A DNA stretch of 64,000 nucleotides from Evernia prunastri. Lineage: Eukaryota; Ascomycota; Lecanoromycetes; Lecanorales; Parmeliaceae. The DNA lies in assembly GCA_003184365.1 (NCBI GenBank), contig NKYR01000172.1:1-64000 (forward strand), read 5' to 3'. Numbering within the stretch: the stretch's first letter is position 1; each line of letters starts with the position of its first letter. The position numbers and the translations under genes are program-made. This document shows positions 35,494 to 48,467 of this stretch, one piece after another. The notes beneath the pieces were generated by a model, which ran no database searches, was not told the origin of the DNA, and saw nothing but the letters and a program-made list of their open reading frames with translations.

Positions 35494-36005
35494 AGGGGCG
35501 ACAGGCTGGCGATAGAGGGACTTTGCCGCGTCATGTGGGATGGCCGGCCCTGGGTACTTCAAAGATCGTTTTCAGAATTGGGAATTACGGCAAGATATGG
35601 TAGGGACTACCGTTTGAGGTTTAAGTGGAAGGTTCGAGGGGTTGAGTACAGTTGAATTGCCAAGAGTCAAGCGAGGAAGCGTTTGGATCCCGTTTGATGC
35701 ACGGTTCGTCAACACTATCTAAGACTTTCAAACCAATGCAGTCGGGGTATGTACGCGAAAAAGCTACCAATGCATCTCCTTTCGGCCCTCGAAGACAATA
35801 CCTTTAGCAGCTTCTCCACTGCTTGGAAGAACCCCAAACCCCCTGCAAATGCCGCTCCCGGTTCATGCGCCCTAAATTCCCTACTGGTGATGAAAATCTC
35901 GCTGCGTCATGTGCACATACGCCGCGAGCAAGAATTGAAATAGTGCTTAAATATGACGAAAGAGACCCGGGATGGGCCTAGGCCCAAAACCTGGTCACAT
36001 CAGAC
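35494..36005. other. Intergenic between TRS33 and the SUMO ligase gene
   Basis: Promoter and leader of TRS33 and the 3' region of the SUMO ligase gene. No coding region is recognised in these 512 bases. Confidence 0.5.
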
Positions 36006-38082
36006 TCATCGTGGCTGTGCGTACTCTTTCGGGGTATTGTTTGGGGTGACGAAAGGGTTCGATGATTGTTGCCTTGGAATACCTCTATCTGTTCCATGTG
36101 TCTTCAAAGGCATGTTTGCTAACCCAGGGGGTCTGGAAAGGCCACTCAAGGATTTAGGGGCAAATTGTTGTCTTTTGGGACCTCTTGGTGGATCGTCGTC
36201 TTCATCACTGCTCAGAGTCAGGTCGACTACCTGACCTGCAGACCGCTTGTTACTGGACGGCGGTAGTGGTGCTGAAGACGTCGATTGTTCCCTCGACGAG
36301 ATTGGAGGTGTTCGCATCAGTCCTGGCTCCCGCGAGACCTCCGTTTTCACGGAAATAAGTCGCGGCAGATCTCCGATCTCAACGAGATCCTCTTCGCCAT
36401 CGCTGCTAGTGCGTCCGTTGCTGGTTCTTGGCGATGCTACCACCCCTGAAGTCTGTGACCATGTACCGTCTGGCTCAATAGTAACTTGGTCGACCGACTT
36501 CGGCGTCGATTTCAAGATATCGGCTACATACCTAGAGGTTCGTGTTAGCCACAGCCCAATGACATGTTCAGAAGGGTCACTGACAGGTCGACTTGCAGAT
36601 GCTCATAAGCAACGGCTTTGTTACAGACAGGGCAGGTCCACGTGGGGGCCTGCTCTTGAAGTTGGAGGAAAGAAGAGGCGTCGAAGCATTGATTGTGACT
36701 GCAGACCGAAGAACGGCAGGGCACATCGATCCTCAGCGTCGACAATGGGCATTTCAATGACATTATTGAGGATGTTGCTATGATTTCCGTGTCTTCCGAC
36801 TTGCTTATCACTGGAAATGGATGGTCAGTAGTAGCAATGTTGAGTCTTGGAGAGGAGATGGCCTACTCTCACGTACGACTTGCTCCTTCGCTATTGTTTT
36901 ACCAGATTTGAGCTTTGCAACCAGCTCTTCCACGGGATGACGCTTAACGAGATTGAGCACTATCAAAAATCTCTGCAGTAGTCATTAGATATTATTCATG
37001 AGTCTTAAGATTCCAATACGGGACCGCATCTCATCAGCACCCAAAAAGACTGACCTTCTTGGTAAGGGCGTATGTAACGATCATGTGGTTATCGTAACCG
37101 GGTTTTGCCCGCAGCATTGTGGTTATATCCACAGGTCGCGTTGTCCCCGGTTTGTTTTTGAGACCCCTAAAGTTGGCTTTTACTTCATCTTGATTGATCT
37201 TGATCTCAAGTTGATAAGGGAATTCAATGTCGACTTTTGAGAACGGCGACACGGGGTCCGAAGCCGAATATATCATTGCCCTTGTAGAACGGTCTGCACT
37301 GAGTCTTTCCGCGATGTCGGCGCGTAGATTGATTATCAGATCGATTGTATCTCTCGTTTGCTCTCGGGCTGGAACTTTGTGATTAATCACGGACGTCAAA
37401 ACAACGTGCAACATCTAACAGTAGCATCGGAAACCTAGATTAACGCACCTTTACAGTCTAATACTGGTGACAGACATTCCAACACTGAGTAGAAAGGACT
37501 TGTTTTGAACTGGGGAGGTCCTAAACTTCTGTAAGCACTGTGACTGTAAGAAAACCTCAAGTCCCTACATACTCGGCCCTGTTCGGTTTACGTTTGGTGC
37601 CATATTAGGCGGTCCAGGTCTCGTGGAGCCGCTAAAAGAGTGCTGGTAATGGTTTGGCGCTGCTACTGAGTTATTCGGATACGAGCGAGCAGTAGACGGT
37701 GAGGGTGATAGGCCGGCCGGATCTAGATCCGGATGGTTAACCAGGCTCCGTAGACGACTGAAGCCTTCTATGTCGTTATTGTTGCCGTAACTGTAGAGTT
37801 CTGAAATGGAGTATGGCACCGTCAGCTTGTCCGATTGCTTATGATGCTCGATCAAAATGACGGCCTCAAGAGGCCCATCAACAAAGTGCTTTTCGGATGA
37901 CCGTTTAGATTGTGGAACTATGGCGAATGAGGCTCACTATTGATTATCCGCGTCTGCATAGCAGCTTTGGCGCCTGAGACTGGGAGGCTTTCCTTTTTCA
38001 ATATTGTCTTCAGTTGATTGTTCATCAGTGTTTTCACCTTGGCGGACACAATATCGGGGTTGAAGGCGCCTGCGGAAGCCAT
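36006..38082 (-). CDS. SIZ1: E3 SUMO-protein ligase, Siz/PIAS family
   Basis: It promotes SUMO transfer from Ubc9 to nuclear substrates. Minus-strand exons are 38082-37938, 37800-37569, 37528-37449, 37374-37055, 36972-36867, 36810-36585 and 36531-36006, giving 544 residues. An N-terminal SAP domain (LKTILKKESLPVSGAKAAMQ, about 23-42) binds DNA. The PINIT domain (about 128-290) includes SPFYSVLECLSP and KVDIEFPYQLEIKINQDEVK. The SP-RING has C331, H333, C354 and C357 as zinc ligands in SSVCSHNQCF and WTCPVCNK. A SUMO-interaction-like patch, VVDLTLSSDEDDD, lies in the tail. The SAP start and the PINIT joins are my own reconstruction and are consistent in phase. Confidence 0.92.
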
Positions 38083-38586
38083 CTTCGAGCCTCGTGAGGG
38101 TTTTGAAGGTAATCAGCAAGAACGGCTTCCCGGCCTGAGAAGGCGAAGGCGCGGGGGGTTGTGCCCCAATTTTGACATGAAGAGAGAGTGATAAATCTTG
38201 AGGAGTGAACGTCGGACTTTCTTGGATTATAACAGCAGTAGAGTTGAGGCAGGCGCTGTGACGAAGACGCTGTAGACCTGCAGTGTAGAGGTTGAGAGAG
38301 TGATGACAGGTGCGGCGGAAATTCCGCATTTGTTCGTAGAAATATCTAGGCCGGACTTATGTCCAGGAACTCATGCAAACCACCCTCGGACGCTCATAGA
38401 ATAGTCAGCTCTGGCCTATCCCAAAATCCCAAGCCATTGTCAAGATCTTTTAACAGCACTGGACGGAAAAATCCTCTTACCACCCAGAACTTACGGCATC
38501 GCCTGCTCTATTCCTTCACCGAAGTAGCAGCAGCACAGGACCCTATAACGCTGTATTGATTTCCGAGACCAACAGGTTCCAGAGAC
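38083..38586. promoter_or_regulatory. Divergent region between the SUMO ligase and DUF2423 genes
   Basis: Two start codons face away from each other across 504 bases, so both promoters lie here. An open frame overlaps on the minus strand (38083-38329) but it is a shifted reading with no family resemblance. Confidence 0.45.
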
Positions 38587-39143
38587 ATGGCAAAAGGTCT
38601 AAGGTCGAGTCGAAACAAGGCCAATAAGTCAGAGCTGCGATCCAATGTCTTTGGACCCGTGGAGACTGCAAGGAAGGAGCGTTTGTCAGCCAAATTAATT
38701 GAGCTCGCTTCGAAGCCTCGGTCAGGTCTCGAAGATGACATGAAGATGGCGGAGGGAGAGAAAGGTCGGCGCCTTTGTAAAATATGGCCACGGGCCACAG
38801 GCTTCTCTGACTCCAGACTTCCAGTGACAACGCACGAGATCCCCAAGGGAGTGGAGGCACGTATACCAGCGACCGAAAACAGTAGGCTTTCCATCGTTGA
38901 TGACTGCACTTTTAGCTCGAAGGGCTAACGCTTCTCTCTACGTCTACAGAAATGGATATCGCTCAAGCAAAGCAACCGAGCTCTACAAAGACGTTGATGT
39001 CCAGAAGCACTAGCCGGGTACAGAAGCTGGGACGAGGCAAAGCAACAGCTGCAATGGTTTTCCCTATTCACAGAAAAGGAAAGAGGGTTGGACAACGCTT
39101 GAGTTCGGAGAGAAAAAGAAAAGTCCGAGACTATGGAATGTGA
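38587..39143 (+). CDS. DUF2423 family protein, likely nucleolar ribosome-biogenesis factor
   Basis: A small basic protein of the fungal YBL028C/DUF2423 group; a nucleolar role is inferred from the family. Exon 1 starts at 38587 and exon 2 is 38950-39143. The donor is either 38861 (GTATAC, 155 residues) or 38882 (GTAGGC, 162 residues); both keep the frame. The N-terminus MAKGLRSSRNKANKSELRS followed by FGPVETARKERLSAKLIELA is the DUF2423 signature. The second exon encodes a basic tail with RVQKLGRGKATAAMVFP, matching the conserved C-terminal patch ending in VFP. A branch-like GCTAAC sits 19 bases before the acceptor. Confidence 0.82.
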
Positions 39144-39650
39144 CGGTGTGCCCCAATTGCGTTGTGCGCTATAACTCGTGCACCTGTGCTCCATGAATGC
39201 GTAGCACAAATTGTGACGCTTGCTACCAAAAGTTTCAGAGGCTTGCCCTGACAGGATGTTTCGTCTCCACCAAGAGACTGACGTGCATCCTTCGGGGAGA
39301 GATGTTAACAACATCCCCATCACTCTTTATGATTCAATAATTTTAGTAGTTATTAATTCGAAGACACATGTAATTCTCAATTTTCGACGTGGTTGACTTG
39401 GAAATATAGAGAACCAATCTATGTATTCTTATTACTACTAATCGTATTGTTACATGCTCTAAAACTTAGATGGGCTGAGGTCTAAAAGCATCCCTTTTTG
39501 GGCGCGGTTGAAAGGCATGAGCCGCCCGGACCAAAGTCTGAGAAACACAAAGTGGTCAAGTACTTGTCTACAGGCAATACCGAACAAACCCATAGTCCTT
39601 CATCGCTTAGCAGACTGGACATGATAGAAACCGTCCAACATGCCTATGAC
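39144..39650. other. Intergenic and leader upstream of LAS21
   Basis: The LAS21 frame stays open upstream to ATGs at 39498 and 39621, so a longer N-terminus is possible. Otherwise nothing coding is seen in these 507 bases. Confidence 0.45.
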
Positions 39651-42600
39651 ATGTCGCAAAAGCTTTCCTTACTCTTATTAATCCTCGCAAACCTGCTGAT
39701 ACCCATAGCTACCTTAATCTTCGCAACCGGCTTCTTTCCTTACAAGCCTTTTATACCAGGAAAAGCTACATTCCAACCTTCGAGCAATGGCGGCCAACCC
39801 GCATCAGCACCGTTTGATAAGGTCATTTTCATGGTGGTCGATGCTCTCAGAAGGTTGACATCCATCATCCTACATCAGCGTAATTCAATCTCACTAAAGC
39901 TCTCAGTGACTTTGTCTACTCGTACGATTCGGGCTTTAAGTTTACTCAAGCGTGAGCTATGAATTCGTTGCACACAGTGTCTCTAGAAGCTAATCTATTC
40001 TTCCAGCCTTATAAGATCCGGCGCAGCCATGCCTTTCACCGCCCATGCAACTTCACCTACCATTACAATGCCCAGAGTCAAAGCAATCACCACCGGATCC
40101 ATCCCCTCCTTCCTCGATGTTATTCTAAACTTTGCCGAGTCGGACACGAGTTCCAACCTTGCAAATCAGGATACCTGGCTCACCCAGTTGAAGGACAAGC
40201 CGGGGGGGAAACTAGTCATGTATGGGGACGATACCTGGCTGAAGTTGTTTCCTGATACATTCTCTCGTGTTGATGGTACTTCAAGCTTTTTCGTATCGGT
40301 CAGTGGTTGTTCTTTTGGGACATGTATGGTAGAAATAGCAGTGCTGAAAATCAATTGCCAGGATTTCACTGAAGTAGACAACAATGTGACCAGGAACATC
40401 CCATCAGAGCTGAAGCGAAGCGACTGGAATGGCATGATCTTGCATTATCTTGGGCTCGATCACATTGGGCATAAGTCTGGACCACGAAGGTAGCCGTCCT
40501 AGTTGATGCGAAATCCTGCTCGACAACGAGTACTAATTCATCTAGTCCTCACATGACTCCCAAACAGTCAGAGATGGATGGCATTGTTGAACAGATATAC
40601 AGAGCAATGGAGACCGAGGAACATCTCCATTCCACGCTCTTCGTCCTGTGCGGCGATCATGGCATGAATGACGCCGGGAATCATGGGGGCTCGGCAGAAG
40701 GAGAGACCTCTCCCGCATTGGTCTTCATGTCTCCAAAACTTCCGCATATTTCAAAAGGCTCCGACTGCCCGGTCGCTCTGCCAGAATCCGCGTTCGGCTA
40801 CTACACCACAGTGGAACAGTCCGATATCGCGCCCACTCTCGCTGGCTTACTGGGCTTTCCAATACCGCTCAATAACCTGGGGGTGTTTATACCAGAGCTT
40901 CTGGGTTTCTGGGACGAAGGTTGGTGCAATGGAAAGAACTAGACTTGTAAGGGAACTGAAGCTGATGGCCTTCAAAAGACGTAAGAGTAGGCCTTCTTTT
41001 GCAGAATGCGCGACAAATCTTGGACATCGTCCGAGGGACTTTCCCAGAACTATCATTCACCGAAGTCGAAGCCGTGGATGACTGCACTTTGGCACCGTCT
41101 GCTGGAGAGACGTTGAGTTGTCTTTGGTCCAATGTTGCAAGCCTAGTGGATGTTCCTCGTCAGACCAACACTGCTGCAGCGCTGCATGCATTGACACGGG
41201 TATGTAGAAACGTGAACGAATACCAACCCGACTGCTGAACGTTCGCAGTTCTCCAAACACGCACAAGATGTCATGAGCAGCACTGCGAGCAATTACAATA
41301 TGTCGAGACTCGGTATTAGTATTGGTCTAGCTGCACTGGCAACAGTCGCAGGAATAGCCACCATCTCTACAGCCTTGTTCGCAACCAAGGCGACCGGACT
41401 GTGGATATCACTCGTATTCGTTGCATATGGGATCATGATGTTTGCAAGTAGCTACGTCGAGGAAGAACAGCATTTTTGGTACTGGACTTCTTCGAGCTGG
41501 CTTGGATGGCTGCTTTTGAAACGGTAGGAAATGCACCAGACCACGGCTTGTAGCTTGCTAATTTCGGACAGGCGCAATGCTGTAACATTGGCAGACTCGT
41601 CGGAGTCCTGGTTCGCAGCTTCTCTCCTGGGGCTTCTGCGAGTTGTTCGTGCCTGGAATCAGACAGGTCAAAAATATGCAGGGGGACCAGACATCGCAGG
41701 GACCGTCCTTCCAGCACACAACATGTTACTCTGGCTTCTTGCACTTATAACTTATCTTGGTGTTATCCAACGCCTCTCGAGGACGGCGGTACCATGGGCA
41801 TCTCGCCAGCTCGCTACAGCTACTTCCTTAGCTTTGGGCATTGCAGCACTGTGTTTAAAAGTTGCGTTCACGAAAGCAGATGCTCCAGAACTACTCGAAG
41901 GTCTCGGAATCTTGGTCTTCATCCCTATAGAAGAAGCATCGTTGGTATCTCAGGCGATAGCCGTGTTCACGAGTATCGCTATCATGGTAGCGCTGACCAG
42001 CGTTCCTGCGGTATACCAAAGGGTACGGGCCAGGCGGGAAACGAAAGGTACAGAGTAACCCAAGTCCGTTGGAAATTCAGCTCATTGAACCAACTCCAGA
42101 TATTTCGCGGCCTCTCCACGACCTCTTCACCCTTTTTCTCCTCACCCAGTCCCGAGTCACCAACGTACCCCTTTTTCTTTTGTTCGAAGTACAGTACCAA
42201 GCGCTGGATTCTCTTAAACTCTCCGGCATCGAATTGACGCTGACGTCTCTGCTTTTTCAATACGTATCATTTTTTGCTTTTGGTGGCTCCAACGGCATCT
42301 CCTCGATTGATCTTTCCAACGCTTACAACGGAGTCGGTGGATACAACATAGTAGCTGTAGGTTTATTGACTTTCTGCGGTAATTGGGCGGGTCCATTGTG
42401 GTGGACGTCAGCAACCGCACTACTATTATCCGGACGAGGTCAGCAGCATCAAAAGTGGATTCGGCATATATCCTTGCTCTCTACATTTGTCTCGAGTAGC
42501 CTTCTGTCTGTAATGCTTGCATGTACAGTCTTGCGAGCGCATTTATTCATCTGGACGGTCTTTTCGCCCAAGTACCTCTATAGCATGGCGTGGAGCATGG

Positions 42601-42662
42601 GACAACATTTCTTTATTAGTATCAGCTATGGTAGCCTGCTTTTCTGGATAGGCTCCTGGTAG
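39651..42662 (+). CDS. LAS21: GPI ethanolamine phosphate transferase 2 (Las21/Gpi7)
   Basis: An ER membrane enzyme that adds ethanolamine phosphate to the second mannose of GPI anchors. Exons are 39651-39853, 39907-39951, 40007-40298, 40362-40489, 40546-40919, 40979-41199, 41249-41523, 41572-42022 and 42081-42662, giving 856 residues. An N-terminal signal-anchor (LLLLILANLLIPIATLIF) precedes an alkaline-phosphatase-like lumenal domain with Asp64 in VVDALRSDF, Asp213 and His217 in LDHIGHKSG, and Asp260-His261 in CGDHGMNDAGNHGG. The C-terminal half has many hydrophobic segments. Two introns needed care: the acceptor at 40978 restores VGLLLQNARQIL, and the donor at 42023 restores phase into LIEPTPDISRPLHD. 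The start at 39651 is chosen because it opens on the signal-anchor. Confidence 0.93.
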
Positions 42663-42730
42663 ATTAGAGCTTGGCAATAGAGCACTAGTATCACATGAAC
42701 AAGTGGAAATCAAAACCGGGCCCTCAACCC

Positions 42731-43485
42731 TTAGTCCAACCCTTTGAAGAGATCGTCGATAGCATTGACTGGCTTCCCCTTCCTCTGCTTCGTACTTGAC
42801 ACTGACGATGCATACGACCTTGAACCTGCGGCGGCAACGCCGGGCTTTGGTTGTGGCAGTTCGGTCTCACCGTTCGCACGTTTAGTTGCAGCTGACCCAG
42901 CTCCTGCCCTACCATGAAGGCGCTTTGGCGTACCCTCATCAAATTCTCGTCCAACGACAGTGGCGAACATTAGAACTGAGCTTACGACCACACCAGTTCG
43001 GTTGCTCGATGTAGTTCTTCCCAGGGCTTCCCCAATGTCCTCTGACGAAATTGGGGGAAAGTTGTCTCTACTATTCACAAGATTCGTTGCAGGGCTCATT
43101 CCATTCTCCGTTGGGTCAGTGTAAAGGGCCACGAGCCTCCGAACCCTCGAAAGCTCTGCAACAAGTGTCAGGCCCACCATTGAGAACTGGGTATCTTGGG
43201 TGATTTGAGTGAAAGACCTGAGCAAATCTTAGACCGGGGTCAAGACGTCCTCATTATGACTTACGAATAGCACCTCGGCAGCAAGACTTGATTCAGGTGC
43301 TTTATACGAGCTTGAGCACGCACGTCGTCTCTTACTTGAATTTCGCGCATCAATTTGCTCAGGCAGCGCTTGAGCATAGAAAACCATTTCCACCATGTGG
43401 AGTGCCTATGCTGGTTCTTATTTCGATGATGTAGCAGATGGAAGATGTGGTTTGGTGCCTGCAGTTGGCTGATTTTGATATCCAT
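42731..43485 (-). CDS. RMP1: RNase MRP protein subunit Rmp1
   Basis: A protein specific to the RNase MRP ribonucleoprotein, which processes pre-rRNA and some mRNAs. Exons are 43485-43265 and 43217-42731 with a 47-base intron, giving 235 residues. The hallmark is HLLHHRNKNQHRHSTWWKW at residues 16-34, the RMP1 domain core. The rest of the domain runs through LKRCLSKLMREI and, after splicing, SSFTQITQDTQFSMVGLTLV. The C-terminal 100 residues are low-complexity and end in AIDDLFKGLD, a short motif often seen at the end of fungal nucleolar proteins. The gene overlaps nothing and ends 69 bases after the LAS21 stop, in convergent orientation. Confidence 0.9.
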
Positions 43486-44112
43486 TGCTGATAACGGCCG
43501 TGACCGAGAGCAAATCGAGACACTTATCTCGCCTCTCTTTCTCCGGAAAGGTCACGTGATGCCCGTCCAACTGTGACAAGCTACTAAGCGTGTGGGAGCA
43601 TACCTAATTAAGGAAGCCAAGCACTTCGGAATTTGGTCAAGCGCTATTTTTGGACTCGTCATTGTAAGTATTTGAATGGCTACGAGCGAAATATAGTAGT
43701 GAAGAAGCTACATTAAGCGATGGTGTCTGCCCTCCAGCCACAAGCTATTGAACATCAAGGAAGAAATCCCCCTCTTAGAGAAAAATTGGGACCACTGAAA
43801 GAATCGAGATCTATTACCACATCCCCAATAACTGCACACTCTTGCATGACGCTCCCGTCAAACATATCAAGGCCTCCAATTCGATCCCTTATACAAGTGA
43901 GATAATTTCCTTCTTGTTCAACGACACCAACAGGCCATTGATTGCAGGCAAAAAATGAAGCGACCGGTGGCCATGATGACAAAGTTAGCTACGAGTCTCC
44001 AACGGCTTTCAAGGAAACCACGGATGCTGCAGGTTCTATCGCATGATCTTCGGGCATCGGACAACGCTCTCGAGCCAAGCGGATCTGTGCCAGGCCGTTT
44101 TCCTCCGCCCAG
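43486..44112. other. Intergenic between RMP1 and the Mei2-like gene
   Basis: RMP1 promoter and the Mei2-like 3' region. Short open frames occur on both strands (for example 43755-43982 minus) without recognisable homology. Confidence 0.45.
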
Positions 44113-47100
44113 CTAGGGAGGTGAACCACCATGGCCTGCGTAGTAGGGAATTCTGGATCCTCCGTAGGGACCGACGGCATGAAAAGCATTTGGCGCGTTT
44201 ATACTATCCTGACGAGGCGTTTCGTACGAGTCCTCGATCTCCGCAAGTCGAGTGCCGCGATCGTACTGGGACCGACGTCGTCGTTGCTCGTCGCGAAAGG
44301 TTTGACCGGCTCTAGGTGCGAAAAGCCCTGCGATCGAGCAGTCAGTTTACAGAAGAGGTTGAGGAGGTTCTATGCAACCGACCAACGTGCTCTGCATTTT
44401 CAACACTCCGACGCATCTTTGATGGATTGTCCGGGCCCGGAAATATGTCCTCAGTGCCAGCCATGAGACCAGTGCCGGTGTGGAAGATCTTTGGAGACTT
44501 AGTAAAACGCTCTCTCGACAGCAGCAGGGTGAGTGTACCTTTGGGCGATAATCCGGAAGCTCGAGCATAACAGAGCTATTGCGGAATTTTTGAACTAGGC
44601 AGTCTCTGCCTTGGATAGCTATAATATGTCAAACAGACCCTGCGGAAATATGCTTTCAGAGCGGACGTACTGGCATAGGAGACCTCGGCAACCTTGTCAC
44701 TGTTATACAAATCCCTGGGCGATGTCAGTAGTTTGGTCGCTCATTGATGTCCATATATCCTTCGTACCAGCGTTTACCCGCTCGTTCAGTCACGAACTGT
44801 ATTTATGTGAGCCCTCGTCGTTAGGTAATTGCAGAGAGTACGAACGTCAATAATCGAGTAAGGCTGTTCAGTACTCAGCGTTCTGCAAGTTGGTTCCGCA
44901 GAATGTCTACTTACGTCCTCGAAATTGATGAAAGCATAGCCAACACTGCAAAGGCCAACGATTAGACCGGTCAAATACTCTGAGTCCCTTGGCAAGTCAT
45001 AGAAGACCTACTTGCAGTTGTTCGTAAAATCTGTATCAAACTGATTAGCCGCAACCATGGAAGGATGAGCAAGAGTGCATACCAATCCGCAGATACATGA
45101 AGTCATACTTGCCAAAGCTGCTTCTATCCACGATCTCCTTGAGTTCACCCTAGTCAATGTAAGCCCGAGCGCGAGTATAGAGATGTTGAGCAATATACTA
45201 GGCGAATCTTGTTAGGAATGTTTCGCAGCATGATCTGCCGGTGGTTAGCTTGGGTTGGGTATCAAGTATGCAAGGAGTAGGTATCTTACAGTTGTGCGGA
45301 CATCGATTCCTCGGCCAATACGATCAATGTCTACGATGTTATGATGCCCAGACGCATAGTCATGGGGCTGACGTCCACCAATCTTGTTTTGACCCCTATT
45401 TTGCTGAGAGTGATATCCCTGACGCTGATGCGGGAAAGTGGGTGTTCCGCGCTCTTGTCCGACAGCACCAGGATTAAAGGGCGACCAAATCGGCGACGGA
45501 GGCCCTGAGTTGAAGAAGCTGCTGTAGTTTGAACTCCAAAAAGAACTCTGATCAGAGCTTCCGCCAACGTAACCTTTGCCGTACTCGTGGTGAGACAATG
45601 GCGCATGCTGCTCATTGAAGTCTTTGCGATGAGCAAGAGGCCGGCTTGCGGGGGTTGAATGGTGATATTGAGGATACGAAGATGAAACTGAGGATTCGTG
45701 GCCATACGTGTCGAGGCGAGCAAACGGGCTCATGCTAGCCAAATCAGTCTCGAGACCCGTCTCCTGTCCTATGATAAGAGGACCAGGTGACTGTGAAAGG
45801 CGTTGTGTTGGGCCTCCCAGGTCAGGCTTGTAGGGAGCTATGCTCAAGGTATACAACTGTGTGAGTCAGCCATCTGCAAGTACCCGGTTTCAGGGGGAAA
45901 TCTCACGGCGAACTTTCGACCATCTAGACGGGATAGGATGTTGTCAATTGTGTTGACATTTGAAAACTCTACTCGGTACGTCGCCGCCGAGGCTTTTACC
46001 ATGGTTTGTTCGAAAGCTGCTACACAGCCGTACTTTTCGAGCGCATCTTTGATGCCATGCCCAATAGCAACAACATCAAATTCTTGAGGCAGCCCTACGA
46101 AGTCGGCGTTCACCATGACTTGGCCCTCGTATTGTGAAACAGGAGTGAATCGCAGTTTCTCTGGATAGAATTTCAGGGCAAATTGCTCTGGCGAGATGTA
46201 CTGGACGTTCCATTCGCGGCGGTATGTTGCCATTGTGTGGTATGCTTTATCACTGTCTCGAATGTCCGCGAATCTAACATAGAAAAGGCCGGAGACAGCC
46301 AATTCAGAAAACACAACATCGTTCGGAGGTGAGATCACATTGTGCTAGTAGTCGTCAGTCGTCTCGCAGCAACCGCATATCAACAGAACTTACTCCCAGA
46401 AGCTTCTCGATCTCCTTGGCGGAAGTTGCCTTACTCACAGGGCCAGCCATCAATGACCTCGATTTTAGGATATTGGTGGAGAATTGTCCCAGCTTGATGG
46501 ATCTTGTGTTTCTAACCAGAGTACCAAAAGAAGGGCCTGCCGGCAAACTTGTGGGCGAGATGCTAGTGTCATTTGGACCAGACAAGAAACATTTATTGCC
46601 AGTTGAACCGTAATGAAGATTGTCTGACCGAGGGACAGGCGAAGGGAAATCCAAACCTGAAACACCAGTACCGCAAAATGAGGCGGAAAGGGGATACTGG
46701 AATTTGCTGGAGCTAGAGGTACCATTGCTAGAGATACTATCGATCAAGCTCGTAGGGGTGAAGGTGGAAGCAACGGGTGATAGCTTGGACCCGTCACCAG
46801 AGCTTTGAGTTTTTGAGCTCAAGTCGGGGATTGTGAGGAATGGATCTTGCGAGCCAGGCGCGATGAGGTTGCCAGTCTTGCTATTCGGACCAAAATTGGA
46901 CTGATCACGAGCAAGAACAAAGGGTGGTGGTACTCTCGCCCGCACGATACCCTGGTTTACTTGCTTGAGATCCTCAAGCACCTGATCTGGGGAGAATGGT
47001 GAAAGCTTTGTTGATGGTGTGCCGTGGTGTGACTCGACCTCTTCGGAAGAGTTGGGGCTAGCAACGGTGCCGTTGTGGTCCTGAGAGCTTGCCATACTCT

Positions 47101-47143
47101 GAGCTAGGCTTGCTTGACGCCGGGAACCTTGTTTGTATGGCAA
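44113..47143 (-). CDS. Mei2-like RNA-binding protein
   Basis: An RNA-binding protein with the Mei2-type C-terminal RRM; fission yeast Mei2 drives meiosis, but the role in moulds is not settled. I find 13 exons: 47143-46394, 46344-45907, 45856-45290, 45234-45199, 45149-45083, 45030-45012, 44945-44915, 44863-44846, 44796-44768, 44714-44671, 44618-44539, 44488-44383 and 44327-44113, giving 799 residues. An in-frame ATG at 47095 would give 783. The first RRM-like region includes GLFYVRFADIRDSDKAY. The Mei2 RRM begins IMLRNIPNKI, then EIVDRSSFGKYDFMYLRI, NVGYAFINFED, NSDKVAEVSYA and GRDCLVQKFRNSSVM. Its domain is split by eight introns, with exons of 18 and 19 bases. The tail has FRDEQRRRRSQYDRGTR. 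Confidence 0.9.
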
Positions 47144-48467
47144 GTGACAGCGATGTTATAGACCGCTGCGATTGTTTGGACAGTGGGAGACAACAAGATG
47201 ACAAAGATGTGCTAGGAGAACCTTCTCACGACTAGTATTGTCTTTGGATATGTCCAAGGGAGAAGACAACTATAGCTGCAAGCACTCAGTTGGGCAGAGA
47301 GGGTGTGTTCAAGAATGTACATAAAGGGGACACAAGAATATATTATTGCAGAGGAGGAGCCAGAGGGTAAGGTATGGTTGTCATTGATACGGTATGGTAC
47401 TAAGGAAGGCCGATACGGGATGAGCGACAATATCTCCACGCGGGTGAGGGAAATGGCATCAAGTTGAAGCATGACAAATAGGCAACATAAAATACCTTAC
47501 TTTAGGTTGTTTTCTCACTTTGTCATCGAACATATCCGAGTCTCGGGCCCATGACCATGAGAGGAATAGGGGTGTTTGGTTGAGGTTTGAGGTACAAAGC
47601 GAGACCCCGCTGCGTCTGAGCCCTTTGGCTTGATTAATGGATTGCTCGAACACATTCTACAAGATTCAAGAGAGAGGCGCGTCGAGCACCAAGCATCAAG
47701 CCCAAGCATCAAGTATCTTGCAAACATCAACGAATGGAACGCTTTAGCAGCTTCACTTCAGCTGGAAGCCTATTTCCACCAGTGTGAGAGGTAAAGTCTC
47801 GTTGCTTTGAGTACTGCTTTTCATTTCACTCAAAGAAGCCTGCTCTAGGGTGGTGACACAGGAGAATGCCTGTGTAGTGTTTGCCTGCCAATGGGCTCTT
47901 GAATGTCCCGATTCGAATGAAAGCATTCATGTTGCCGATCGTTTAGATTGAGATGAGTAAGTACCCAGCATGTTTCCCACAAGGTAACAAGCACACATCA
48001 TGATATCAGTCCAGACCGGTGAACAGGATGACTTACGGAGTAGGCGAGGTAATAAGTACCTTATGGTGTTAGGGACGCAAAGAAGTTCGGCTAGGAAGCT
48101 TTCTCTAGTTAAGCGCTGCGCCGGCGCCCGCTGCAAGGTGCCCCAATAAGGTACGTAAGGTACTATAAGGTAATTTTAGGGGAACAAGGAGTATTCTATG
48201 CCAATGATGGTAATGATAATACTTAGTGATTATTAATAAAAGGTGATGTGGCAAGCCGTGCCGAATCCATCGTCCGCTGTCTACCACGTACGAGCACTCG
48301 TAAAGCATCTTCAGGTTCCAAATTTCAAATTATATAATAATTGAAATCGTCACCGAGAATGTCAATGATGATACATCCTCACTCTTCTATGCTGTCCAGT
48401 GTTCATCTAGCATCCTTTGATGGCCGAGAGCAAGCCAGTGTTATACGTTCAACATTTACCTACTAAA
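47144..48467. promoter_or_regulatory. Divergent region between the Mei2-like gene and SEC15
   Basis: These 1.3 kb hold both promoters and leaders. TAAGGTAC-type motifs cluster at 48147-48172. No coding region is recognised. Confidence 0.45.

Noticed and set aside
37937..38329. A 130-residue minus-strand ORF as a separate gene
   Set aside because: It is a shifted frame over the SAP exon and promoter of the SUMO ligase gene.
43755..44189. A gene between RMP1 and the Mei2-like gene
   Set aside because: The upper part is covered by the last Mei2-like exon; the rest has no recognisable homology.
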